In this document: piece by piece, positions 1 to 14,497 of the stretch | How the letters are laid out: each line of letters starts with the position of its first letter | How positions within the stretch are numbered: the first letter of the stretch is position 1 | Source of the DNA: Polyporus tsugae | Taxonomy: Eukaryota; Basidiomycota; Agaricomycetes; Polyporales; Polyporaceae | Direction: 5' to 3' | Length of the DNA stretch: 64,000 bases | NCBI GenBank assembly: GCA_024305745.1 | Contig: JAHRBS010000007.1 | Coordinates: forward strand, 2,418,001 to 2,482,000 | The notes under the pieces: model-generated | What the model was told of the DNA's origin: nothing | Databases searched by the model: none | What the model saw: the letters and a program-made list of their open reading frames with translations, nothing else | Translations under genes and position numbers: made by a program

Positions 1-56
1 TGAGCGAACCGGCCTTTTCAGATTTATCACACCTGCATCTTAATAATGAGCTCTAG

Positions 57-411
57 ATTCCATCAGGACCTGAAGTGCTACACCCGAGAAGATGGTCGCC
101 AGACCACCCGCTGTTGGAACCAATGTCCTCCGCATGTTTACTTATTTCCTTCTTATCATACAACACTTCGTCCGTTGGTTCACTTGGCTTCCTCATCTCC
201 CTGGGATCTGGAACAATCGGCCTTTGGGGCTTATGGGCGGCGAGTGTTCACTCTTTGTTTAACCGCACGTGGAGACGCTGATTCTCCCTCCATCTCACAG
301 ATCCTCTTCGCCGGATCCTCGTCAATCTCACGCAAGACCGGTGCAGACAAGAGGACGTCTCGTTTCATCTTTGGAAACAAAGCAGCAGCCTCGTCGAAGA
401 AAAAAGAATAG
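57..411 (+). CDS. C-terminal part of a small membrane protein, cut by the left edge
   Basis: Two exons can be joined: about 57-239 and 301-411. The first ends in a hydrophobic Gly/Leu-rich segment (VGSLGFLISLGSG...GLWGLWA). The second begins ILFAGSSS, continues with a polar RKTGADKRTS stretch and ends KKKE. The lysines at -3 and -4 fit a dilysine ER-retrieval signal, so an ER or early-secretory membrane protein is likely. The frame is stopped at 54-56, so the gene needs an upstream exon, probably outside the window, with an acceptor near 54-66. The join requires a GC-AG intron (240-300). I do not recognise the family with certainty. Confidence 0.55.
240..300 (+). other. GC-AG intron
   Basis: Both flanking exons are in phase 0 and the boundary reads GCG|GCGAGT...CTCACAG|ATC. 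The donor matches the GTGAGT consensus except for C at +2, the usual context of GC-AG introns. The nearest GT (244) gives the wrong phase for the downstream frame. Confidence 0.55.
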
Positions 412-686
412 AAACAGGAGCAGGCCAGGCGCTCTTGATGTTATTTTATCCTGCCAACTGGCCCTGTACAGTATTCTCCACCTACAGTGTACTCTCTTTG
501 CTGTATTAATATTCCATCTTGCTGTTTGTCATGAAGAGTTGTTCGCAGCTGGACATCGGAGCCTTGGAAGTGATGAGCGGACTTAGCGGACCGGGAAGTC
601 GACATTACGTCAGTATCCTTCTGCGGTCCTAATGGCATCATCGCCGATCGCACGCAGCGTTTCCTTCTTCCTTGTTCCCAACCACG

Positions 687-2423
687 ATGTCTTTGCAGAA
701 CGGCGAGACAGCCCCTCTTCTCGGCGGTGTCCCCAATCTCGCGCGCAACGGCCATGTCGACCAGGCTGCTAACCGCACCCGCCGCGTCGCGACCGTCCGC
801 GCAGTGACCTACTCGGTGCTCACCCTTGTATTCGTGCTTGCCCTTGTGGGTGTCTTCCTCTTCTGGGACAAACTGACGGGCGTCGTGGGACGTCTCCCGA
901 AGGATCCCCACGAAGCGGCGTTGCTGATAATGGAGCGCGCACCTGTCATTGTGAGTTACGAGCTGTTCACATCAGAACGGCGTGTCGTATGTTGAGACGT
1001 GCGTCAAGGACGGGCATATAGGTCAGTCTAGGCAGACATGGATTATCGCTCCCTTCCTCACGTTTTTCGCAGATTTGCCGATATTGGCACGCTTCGCGTA
1101 CAAGAACAACGCCTCCGCAATTGACTTGACCAAACCGTTCGAGGGTCATGTCGATATTCCCCGTCTAAGGGAGGGCAAAGTTGGCGGCTTCTTCTGGTCC
1201 GTATACGTCGACTGCCCGACGAAGGAAGAGCAAAGCGATGACTTCCTCAAGCCCACAAACCGGGTACGGTACGTGTTTCCCGCAATCCGGTTGTGTACGT
1301 ATATGCGCGTACTTAAGACCGCATTCAATAGCGATACGCTGGAGCAGATTGATATTGCCAAGTTGCTTATCAACAAGTATCCGGAGGTAAGCTCTTAATC
1401 TGTCGATGACCGAGAACGAGGGTTGTGACTGGATTTGTGCATACATAGACCTTTGCCTGGACTCTTAGTTCGCAGGAGATCAAGGTTGCCATTAGCAGGG
1501 GCAAAATCGGATCTCTTCTCGGAGTGGAAGGGTATGTTGGGGCAATGTTGACTGAAGCTATCATTGTTCTGATACTCATACGTCGCAGAGCTCATCAGCT
1601 CGGGAACTCTATCCAAACCCTCCGCCAATACTACGACCTCGGCGCCCGCTACGTGACCCTCACACACGCATGCCACAACGCGTTCGCTGACTCTTGCGGC
1701 ATGTTCCCCGCGCTCGAGCCCCTGCACGGTGGACTCAGCCCACTCGGCTTCTCGCTCATCGAGGAGATGAACCGTCTTGGCATGCTTATCGACCTCAGCC
1801 ACACCTCGGACGACACTGCGAAGCAGGCGTTGAAGCACTCGAAGGCCCCCGTCATCTGGAGCCACTCGTCCGCGCGGGAGGTAAACAACGTGCCTCGTAA
1901 CGTGCCGGACGATGTACTCGCGCTCATTGGGACGGGCCCGAACCAGACGGACGCCGTCGTCATGGTCAACTTTGCGCCGATCTTCGTTGCGCCTCCCGGC
2001 CAGGCCGACGTTAAGCGAGTTGCGGATCACGTTGAACACATCGCGAATGTGGCTGGCAAGAAGCAGTGCGTATATTCTTCCGTCATTCTATGGCCAATCC
2101 TCAAGAGCTAATGGGGCATTGATAGTGTTGGTCTGGGAAGTGACTTCGACGGCATTGGCGAGACGCCCGTTGGCCTCGAGGACGTCTCCAAGTACCCTGC
2201 ATTAGTAGGGTTTTCCCCTTAAATCCTCTTACTGATTTCTCATGAGCATGGAACCCAGGTTGCTGAACTTTATGAGCGCGGGTGGAACACGTTCGAGCTC
2301 GCGGGGCTTACCGGCGGGAATCTGCTGCGGGTCATGGAGGTCGCGGAGCGCGTCGCTTCTGAGCTGCAGCGGAGCGGCATGGAACCAGTCATGGCAAGAT
2401 ACGAGAAGAGAAGCGATCTGTGA
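687..2423 (+). CDS. Membrane dipeptidase (peptidase family M19)
   Basis: A zinc dipeptidase of the renal-dipeptidase type, which cleaves dipeptides. Eight exons give 443 residues: 687-950, 1009-1021, 1073-1268, 1332-1386, 1449-1531, 1589-2065, 2126-2204 and 2259-2423. The N-terminus is polar and followed by one hydrophobic helix at about residues 38-60 ([17 protein letters not shown]), so the enzyme looks like a type II membrane protein. Family signatures are the metal-binding DGHID, GVEG, the LTHACHN segment, [16 protein letters not shown] and GSDFDG. All phases close when the AAG before the second exon is used as acceptor. The second exon is only 13 nt and encodes the DGHID metal site. The start at 687 is the first ATG in frame and is followed by the acidic/Leu-rich leader seen in fungal homologues. 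Confidence 0.93.
1009..1021 (+). other. 13-nt microexon encoding the DGHI(D) metal-binding motif
   Basis: The bases GACGGGCATATAG lie between ...GTCAAG and GTCAGT. Splicing 950 to 1009 (phase 0) and 1021 to 1073 (phase 1) produces VIDGHIDLPILAR, the expected M19 sequence. Skipping this exon would delete the first metal ligands and shift the frame. Confidence 0.85.
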
Positions 2424-2852
2424 ACATTAGGTTGTGCGGAACGAGGGGCCTCTGGGATCTTTACGGTGTGTGCGCTAGATATTTGTAGTGTGCCTCTTTT
2501 TCGCCTTTTCATGTCTCATGAGCACAGTTGTCTCATTGGCTCAATGTGATAGTCCAAACGTTTCCCGTTGAGCATCGCACAGTCTTCTGCACTGAACGCT
2601 CCTCGAGAATGTTCATGAGGGACGCCATGCGGCGAACTCATTTCAGGAACTCGCGATGCGTAGCAGGCCACACTTTAGGGTTTTGGTCACTGTCCGCAGA
2701 GTACATATAGTCCCTAAGGGAAGCGTGCCGCCCCTACGCAAGCTGGCACTGGCTCCTCTACTCCTCAGGTATGTAGTCATGTATTGACAGTATGATACTG
2801 CTGGACCGAGCCTTTGGGCCCAGACTTTTTACCACAACCCTCACAGTAACCT
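2424..2852. other. Intergenic, no gene seen
   Basis: Holds the presumed 3' UTR of the dipeptidase and the promoter and leader of the next gene. No coding potential or structured RNA is evident. Confidence 0.6.
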
Positions 2853-5021
2853 ATGCTAGCCACCAAGTCACCGCTATGGAAGACATGGCTCCTCCTCTTA
2901 CGAGCTTGCGAGGCGATAGCGCAGGAAGCCGGTTCCGACGCCCGCTCTCTCGCCGCGGCGGTACAGAATATCAACGGGGCAAGTTCCATATTATCACTAC
3001 TTCCAGTACTCTCGGGAAAGGCGCAGAACGTCAAAGCCATCGCCGCTCGTACGTTTCCGGGCTCTCTTACGATCCTTGGGGTAGGAGCAGGGCGCGTTCT
3101 TTCGAAGCTCCAGGTCGGCCTTATCCTGCTCAGCGCGGACCTGTACCGCAACGTCGTCAGTGACTTGTCGGCCTACCATCAAGAATATGTGAATACATTC
3201 GCTCCTTCCCTTGTCCACGTCCCCACGGGCACCCCAGAACGCCATTCCTCCAACACCGTCGTGAACCATAACTTGACCGAGGACTACATGGTTGAAGCAT
3301 GGTTCCAGACGCAGGGCCTTCCGGCGAAGGTGGAGCTCAGCCAGCGCAACACCCGCAGGGTCGTTTGCGGACTGCTGGTGTACGTCCTCATGTATGCGAT
3401 CGAGACGTTCCTCGCAGTCCAGAACGCGGCGACCGGCACGACCATTCCCCTCGTCGTCCTGCAGGTCGCCAGCGGGCTTCTGTGGGCCTCAGTCGTCTGC
3501 GTCTTGCAGGCCGCTCGCGGGCAGGGGCAGCGTTTCATCTTCCTGAACAGGTTGTCCACCACGGACTACCGCTGCTTCCAGCTCGTGGTCTCCGGGAAGC
3601 ACGTTCAGAGCGTAGTGCTCAGCACCCAGTTGAGCCATATCCGCGAGTACAACCTCTTCAACTCGAAGTACGAAAGTGGGTGGCTCAAGGCCGTTGGTAC
3701 CGCTATGGTGCTGAGTGGGATCATTGATGTCTTTACGACGTTCCTCGTCGTTGGTCTCAATGAGTGGGCCTATCCTTGGCTCGGCCTGCAGGTGATCATC
3801 ATCGCGATCAAGGTGATTTTCAGCGTGGAGCCGATTCGGAGGATTCCCATCGTCGAGGTCCAGCCTTTGGGAGGCGACATGCCTGCGGAGCCCCCCTCGG
3901 TTCTTACCTCGCTCCCTCAGGACCGGCCGCGCAAGACCTGTCTCCCTATCACCGTCAACTCTGCGCCGGAGTACTCGTTCAGGGAAATATGCGTCCATCA
4001 GAACGTCGTTTTCGAGCACGCGACACAACTCTATTGGCATTCCCGTACTCCTGGGCTTTTCATCGGACAACCCTACTTCATGCAGCGGCCCATGCTCCCG
4101 GAGAAGCAGACCACCGTGAGCTCCGCAAGCAGCGTGTCAGCCCTTGCCCCGATGCGCGTGTCGTCCCTCCGTGGCGGGAAACAGGTTTCTGAGCCCGAGA
4201 AGACGTTCATTTCACCTGTAGCTTCTCCCGCATCCCCGCCTTCTGCATACAGGTCTCCCTCGTCCCCTTCATCCGAGTCCTCTAGATCCACCGGATCCAC
4301 GGTGCTGCCAGCGACACGGACCTCCAACGAGATTACGGAGCTTCCGCGCATCGTCGTGTCCACCGCGTCGCCGGTGGTAGCGTTGCCTGGTGACCAGGCC
4401 GCCCCGCCCTTCTCCCCTCCGCTAATCTCGTCAGCCACTCCCATTGCACCTCCCGGTATTCCGCTCGCTCGCTCAGTCTCTTCCCGCACAAGCATTGCGT
4501 CCCGCGCCCCGACCCCGCCCGCCAAGTCCCCCACCCGCCGCGCAGCCACCCTCCGGTCACGCCCATCTCGCCCATCCACGCCGATTCGCAACCCATCTCT
4601 CCGCGCCGCACCGCCACATCCGCCTCGCCCGCCCAAACCAGATCGACCTCCTCCACCCATCCCGACAATATCCGGCGTGCCGATCATAGCCCCTCCGAAG
4701 CCCAAACGAGGGCCGTCTGCGCCGCCGCCGCCGCCCCCTGAACCAGTCCGCTATCTCACCCTGAAAGACGGGCTCACTCTGACCGAGACCGAGCCTCCGA
4801 AAGAGCCCAAGGAGGCTCTGCAGCGCGAGTTCCTCGCGTGTCTTGCGGAGGTCGTGAGCGCGAACAAGGCGCCCAGTGCGGAGTTCCTGCAGGCGATCGA
4901 GACGACGCGGGAGGGTATCAGGCGGACGATGACTGACACCTGGTACTTGTTCGGCACTACTGACCTCCTGCGCTATATGCGCGCTTCCTACCGAGACCTT
5001 TTGTGGCGTAGGTATGCGTGA
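2853..5021 (+). CDS. Uncharacterised four-helix membrane protein with Pro-rich tail
   Basis: A single uninterrupted 722-codon frame, unusual among intron-rich neighbours. Residues 1-165 are mostly soluble. Four hydrophobic segments follow at about 175-195 (GLLVYVLMYAIETFLAV), 200-225 (IPLVVLQVASGLLWASVVCVL), 290-310 (AMVLSGIIDVFTTFLVV) and 315-335 (LGLQVIIIAIKVIFSV). Residues about 420-640 are Ser/Pro-rich and disordered, with PPPPPPP-type tracts, and a short charged helical C-terminus follows (about 650-722). I do not recognise a family. The layout, a membrane anchor with a long cytoplasmic Pro-rich tail, suggests a scaffold that binds SH3, WW or EVH1 domains, but that is inference. The first in-frame ATG was taken; an upstream spliced exon cannot be excluded. 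Confidence 0.75.
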   Translation: MLATKSPLWKTWLLLLRACEAIAQEAGSDARSLAAAVQNINGASSILSLLPVLSGKAQNVKAIAARTFPGSLTILGVGAGRVLSKLQVGLILLSADLYRNVVSDLSAYHQEYVNTFAPSLVHVPTGTPERHSSNTVVNHNLTEDYMVEAWFQTQGLPAKVELSQRNTRRVVCGLLVYVLMYAIETFLAVQNAATGTTIPLVVLQVASGLLWASVVCVLQAARGQGQRFIFLNRLSTTDYRCFQLVVSGKHVQSVVLSTQLSHIREYNLFNSKYESGWLKAVGTAMVLSGIIDVFTTFLVVGLNEWAYPWLGLQVIIIAIKVIFSVEPIRRIPIVEVQPLGGDMPAEPPSVLTSLPQDRPRKTCLPITVNSAPEYSFREICVHQNVVFEHATQLYWHSRTPGLFIGQPYFMQRPMLPEKQTTVSSASSVSALAPMRVSSLRGGKQVSEPEKTFISPVASPASPPSAYRSPSSPSSESSRSTGSTVLPATRTSNEITELPRIVVSTASPVVALPGDQAAPPFSPPLISSATPIAPPGIPLARSVSSRTSIASRAPTPPAKSPTRRAATLRSRPSRPSTPIRNPSLRAAPPHPPRPPKPDRPPPPIPTISGVPIIAPPKPKRGPSAPPPPPPEPVRYLTLKDGLTLTETEPPKEPKEALQREFLACLAEVVSANKAPSAEFLQAIETTREGIRRTMTDTWYLFGTTDLLRYMRASYRDLLWRRYA

Positions 5022-5257
5022 TCCATCCGCGGAGGATGCTGAGATCTGGGGATGGACAGGCTGTTAGCCAGGTAAGCCGTGGTCGGATGTTGTTCAAGTT
5101 CAGTATCGAACTTGCGTAGAGATATGTAAACCGGCTGGTCTTGACTGCCAAAACTTGGCGCACGCTGGCGTGGGCACGACAGTATTCCTCGGGACAGCGT
5201 CCACTCATGATCATATCATACATATTAGTAACACATCGGTATACCATACATGTTTAA

Positions 5258-7563
5258 TCATATGAGATGCTTGACTTCATGGACGAAAACAGTCTTGGTG
5301 TGCTCTCCATGCCAGCCTCGGTTACTGCTAGCACTGACCAAGAAACGAGCCGCCGGATCAACCACTACGAGGGGAGGTTAACAAAGCGGCGAGCACCATG
5401 ACGGCACCATCGGACTCACGCATTTGAGAAACGTAGCCACCGTGATGTCCAGGAATAATCTTGAACTGCACTCCACTCTTCATCTTGCCGTAGACGTCCG
5501 GCTCTCCTGCTTCAGCGACGTTCCACAGACGAATGTTATCGGTAGAGGCGCTTCGAAAAGAGGCCGATTGAAGCTTCTTTTTGAAAGTTAGAGTAATGAA
5601 CTCACCATGCAAGATGACGACCATCCGGGAATGCGACGACGCATGATACTACGCCTGAGCTGAGGGGGTTGCGTAACGTTTTCAAGATTCTCGGCGTGCC
5701 CGACGCCGCGCGTCCCGTCTGTCGAACATCGTAGATTTCGACCGTACCGTTCCGGCGTCCAGCATATATTTGAGCCCCATCAGCAGACCAGCACGCCTAC
5801 GTCCGGACCAACGCCGTTCAGCACGAGTACATGGCTAAGAGCCTCATTGACAGTGTACGTACCGACATGAGCCAGGGGGGAGTCTTCTCGCTCATCCATA
5901 ACCGACCAACACCTCTTCCGGGAGAATGGACCCTTCGATCCCATAAGATGACCTGACCGTCAACATGTGCAGTCATAAGAAGGTCAGGTGAGAAGGTCGC
6001 GTAGGTCGCGGGGTCAAGGACTGGTGGCGCGCCTTTGGGTGCGATCGCACCTCGTCCTGGATGCTGGTTATAAGGCTGGCCATGTCCATGTCCGGGGAAG
6101 GGAGCAAACGGGTTCGGTGCGCCTGGACCGTCGCCGTCGCCATCCGCATCAGGCTCGTCGAATAGAGGATCATACGACGCCTCAGATTTGACATCGTCCT
6201 CTTGCTTCGGTGCTTGGTTTGCTTGCGGGGTAGGCGGAGGAGGCATCGAGGACGCGTGGTTCCCTTGATGATCGTCCCGTGAACCCCGCATGGACACCGT
6301 GAACTCGCTCCCAGCTGTAATCGTGTTGTATGAATTATGAATGAAATTCGTGGAAAGCGGTCGGACGGCGACTGCTGCAAGCTGTGCACCGTGGGCTGAA
6401 AACCTCCTCGCAATCTGCCCAGTGTTCAAGTCCCAGTGCTGGTTCCACATGGTCAACTTCTCAGCTGTGTGTTGATAGGCGAAGTACTCACTATGGCCTC
6501 CCCATCCCAGCCAGCGCTGAAGAAGCCCTTCTCGTCATGTTGCAAGGATAGCGCTGACACGGGTCCTCTGTGTCCATGCATAACATGGCAGAGACGGCCA
6601 GGACTGTGTCGCACGGTATATAAACAGATGTGCCCTTGCTGCAAAGGCATATGAGCACATAACTAGAAAACAATCATTGTTAATTGAAACTTACATCCGA
6701 ACCGGCGAGTGACCACAACGCATCCGACTGCATGGCTAGACTGTACACAGGATACATGGGGGCCTCTCCAACGGAGCCATCGGGGTTCACCACCGGGATT
6801 GCGTTTTCCCACCAACAGCGAATCTGGCCAGCCTTCATGATACCCTCGATGACGCCGCAATGTTGCCTCTGGGGAGCGGTAAGGAAAATCTTGCCGTTGA
6901 CTGCAGCAAAGAGATCGTAGTCACGGATGTAGCCATCGTCGGAGCCTGTGATAAAATGGGTCATGCATAGAGAGGAAGCTAGGGCATGAGTCGCGCAGGG
7001 ATGAGGTATGGCGCATATAGCTTCCACGGTGAAAGACCTGGGCCACCGTATGTCGGACAGTAGTTTAGTTTTCCGTATTTGGGCTGGGGAAGGAGGGCGT
7101 ATCTGGGGCGGTGGTTGAGGCGCTATGGAGGAGGTTGTAGATGGTCACCACATGGGCCAAGGGGTTTATACAAATGAAGACAATGGTCTTACCTTGACCA
7201 CTAGTAGGAGACTCAGTTACTGGGGAGGCAGGCTTGCTGGGTATCGGAGCCTCTTGAAGGGTTTGGGTAAGTGCTTGTTCCAGATCCTTGTGAGGAGACA
7301 CGTAGTCTTCGTCTGCATCTTCATCATCTGAACCGTTATCGGACGTAGATGTATCCGTATCCTGGACTGTTTTGTAGCACAGTAAGGAGGTTGAGTGAGC
7401 AGGGACGTACCTCCTCCCCTTCTGTGCCCTCCGCGGCTACGGCTGCGGTTAGATCACCTTCTAGCGCGTCGAGGATGTCCTCGTCGATGTCCTCATCGGC
7501 CTCAGAAGCATTTTCGAATTCAATGTCGTCGTAAACGTCGTCCTCGGAGTCGCTGTTGACCAT
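5258..7563 (-). CDS. SPT8: SPT8-like WD40 subunit of the SAGA coactivator
   Basis: A WD40 protein of the SAGA histone-acetyltransferase complex; in yeast SPT8 connects SAGA with TBP. The N-terminus is strongly acidic (MVNSDSEDDVYDDIEF...). WD repeats follow, with GSDDGYIRDYDLF, GVIEGIMKAGQIRCWWEN, GWDGEA and DGQVILWDRRV, plus a low-complexity acidic/Gly insert in the middle. The C-terminus reads ASSNRGWHGEHTKTVFVHEV. Several short introns interrupt it; the last is 5365-5419 (55 nt), joining SQM to LVDPAARFL. The ATG at 7563 lies 108 bases from that of SRP54, a compact divergent promoter. Individual internal splice sites were not all fixed. Confidence 0.87.
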
Positions 7564-7671
7564 GGTGGTCGTGGTGGACGCGGTCCATGGGAAGTGGTCA
7601 GAGTCAAGTGACGTATCGCAGACACAACCCGGCAGACGCGAGGTGGCCCTTGCTCACTCCCCTCTCTGATC
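7564..7671. promoter_or_regulatory. Divergent SPT8/SRP54 promoter
   Basis: Only 108 bases separate the two start codons, so both core promoters and leaders must lie here. No clear TATA box is visible. Confidence 0.6.
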
Positions 7672-9845
<2,174 letters not shown>

Positions 9846-10306
9846 CCACACAGTTGGATACCCGCTTGAATACATGTACGAGTCGTGTACTACATAATAG
9901 AGGTTTCCAACTGTAGCATACGATGTCACGTGCCGATGCGCATCGGCGAGCGTCAGGCAGCCGTGTGACTGCAAGTTGAAGGTCCAACATACGGTAGCAA
10001 GCGTCGAACGGCGGATTTGCAACGAGTGACAACCATCTTCATGAATTCGCGACGTCGCAACCGGAAAGGATCCCACTAAAGTAGCTGCTGTCATGTCACC
10101 TCTCTGTTCCTATGACTTCGTACACACAAAGGAACGACCACCACACGACCCTGTCAGCCGGGAACACAGAGCGAACAGAGGAGTAGCAAGGAGAGTGGAC
10201 AGTGAGAGACAAGTAACGTCGGCGAAGAGGAAAGCGGAAAGGGGGGAGGACATATAACAGAAATTGCTACAACACCTATCAAAACAACAACGCGACGACT
10301 TTCTCT
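9846..10306. other. Convergent 3' ends of SRP54 and PAB1
   Basis: No gene seen. The stretch holds two 3' UTRs facing each other. Confidence 0.6.
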
Positions 10307-12595
<2,289 letters not shown>

Positions 12596-12734
12596 GGTGA
12601 GTTTCAGGGGAAGTGTGGGGTCGTTACTGCTTTGTGGACTTTTCTGCGACTGCGATGATCGAGGATGAGCAAGGTTGAAGCCTGAGGTGGCGAAAATTGA
12701 AGGCGATACTCACACAGGAGGCGACAGAGCAACT

Positions 12735-12784
12735 GCTTTTTGGGTTTTATGAATTTAGGATTTTTTGGGTGTGTTTTGACCTGG
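12735..12784 (-). promoter_or_regulatory. A-rich tract in the presumed PAB1 5' leader (candidate autoregulatory site)
   Basis: Read on the minus strand, this stretch has four A runs of 4-6 bases within about 45 nt. It lies upstream of a GTGAGT donor (12713-12708) that, with an acceptor near 12627, would be a 5'-UTR intron. A-rich 5' UTR tracts bound by the protein itself are known to repress vertebrate PABP mRNA. The same role here is inference. Confidence 0.45.
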
Positions 12785-13128
12785 GGACATGGAACTGTGA
12801 GTACGAGCAGAGACGAGGATGGGGACGAGGACAGACCTTGAATGATGGTTAGAAGAGACAAGGCGATCCGGACGAGCAGCTTTACAGTCCCACTTTTCCA
12901 ACTCCGCCCGGCGCTCACCGACGGGCGGCACAATTGAAAAGGGTACGTTTCAACAAAAGCATGTTTGCGGCGTGGGCGGCCTTGGGGCGGCCACAAGGCA
13001 GGCAGTTTTTACGACACGAACGATGAATTGCATCCAGTAGTATTGGCAAAGTCAAAACATAACATCATGTACGATTCAGAACTGTCCGCGCAACATACAA
13101 CAGAGCGAGATTATTCGAGTCATACAAT
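12785..13128. other. PAB1 promoter and SCAMP 3' flank, no gene seen
   Basis: Intergenic between two minus-strand genes. No further feature is supported. Confidence 0.5.
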
Positions 13129-14497
13129 CTATCCCCGCGTGAAGTACGCCTTCGCGCCGTGCGAGGCAAGCTCGGCCTTTGCCTGACAGGAAGTATTGTG
13201 AATGAGTACAACGTAAGTCGGAGCCCCTGTACGTCACAGCACATACCTTCTCTACGGAGTGTCCGGCAGCGTTGTGATGGGCCCAAATCTGATGTTACAC
13301 ATAGCGCTCTATTAGTGCTTAAACACGGCGTGCAAATACACGCCGGCCTACCTGCCGATAATAGTAGGCCAAGCCGACACCTTGCACGACCCATCCGACG
13401 GTGGCGACCGTGCCGACGATGGCCGCGGGAAGTGATGGCTTCGTGAAGGCTTGGATGGTCTGAATGAGACCGGCGGACCCCGTGCTGGAAGGCGGAGTTA
13501 GCGACGGTGCTTCGAGCACAACAGTTAGCGCTTCCAAGGTACCTTGGAATCCCAATAATCCTGAGAAGCTGTCAGCTTTCGGTTTCATACTGTCTCAACT
13601 ATACTCACATGTAAACTGAGAAGATCAAGTGGAACCCTCCAAAGAAGAAGTACAGGTCTGGTTACGGAGGCAAGAATGTTAGCACAAGTGAAAGAACGCC
13701 ACACATTGTCGTCGTACAATAGTATAATGCCTGTTCCTGGAAAAAAGAACGTCGCTTCAATCACGATGCAAGCGAACACTGACATGCAGATCCTACCTTC
13801 ATGTAGCCATTATAAATAGGACTTAAGTTCTGGATCAGCAGAAAGCCAAAAGATGGGCGAGCATCAACTTACCGATACCATAGCAGGAACGACAAGGGGG
13901 TAATAAAGATCACGTAACTTTACACATAGAAATTCTCGTGAGACTCGTCACGTCGAATCTCAGAGATCACGCAACATACCCAATACTTGAACCAAGATCG
14001 CTGCCACCATTAGATGATCCGGAAGCCAATATACAGATGCAGGCCACCATGTTGACGATCAGCGTCCCGGCAAGTACAAGCCAGAGCTGATACAAGCGGG
14101 TTATCAGTGGTTGCGACGCTGACGGTATTTCATCTTGAATCGAGTGGAAGACAAGTGGTAAGACTGCAGCGATGCGGTAACGGATGTCACAGAGTTCAGT
14201 TTCCTCGTACATGCTGGGCAGGAAAAGTAATACTCACAGGGTGGCCAGTTGTTGCGACCGTGTTTTCGGATATGGTCTTGTTTCTGCGCGAGCTCGCGCT
14301 CTCTCCTCTCCAAATCTGCCTCTCTCTGCCTCAAATCTTCCAAATGCGCATCTTGGCCTGAAGGCTTCGCAGGGTCGTCAAAGGGGTTCGTGTCGAGAGT
14401 GTTGGAAGAAGCAAAGGGGTTTTCGTTATAACCTGGGCGGGCGAAGCCAGAGATGAGACAAGGGGCAAGGATGGATCGGTACAGAGGCCATACTCAT
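13129..14497 (-). CDS. Secretory carrier-associated membrane protein (SCAMP)
   Basis: A four-helix membrane protein of the trans-Golgi/endosome recycling system. The reconstructed N-terminus is MSYNENPFA, followed by TNPFDDPAKP (NPF repeats that bind EH domains). Next come a charged coiled coil (LRQREADLERRERELAQKQ), NNWPPFYPLVFHSIQ, and four transmembrane segments with the conserved SFLLWYRPIYNGY...QALYYCFYFFFGGFH block. The C-terminus is short and polar (KAYFTRG). The first coding exon holds only ATGA: intron 14493-14433 separates it from GTTATAACG. At least five short introns interrupt the gene. Confidence 0.9.

Noticed and set aside
4073..4705. Gly-rich minus-strand 210-codon frame
   Set aside because: It is the complement of the Pro-rich tail of the membrane protein; Pro codons read as Gly on the other strand.
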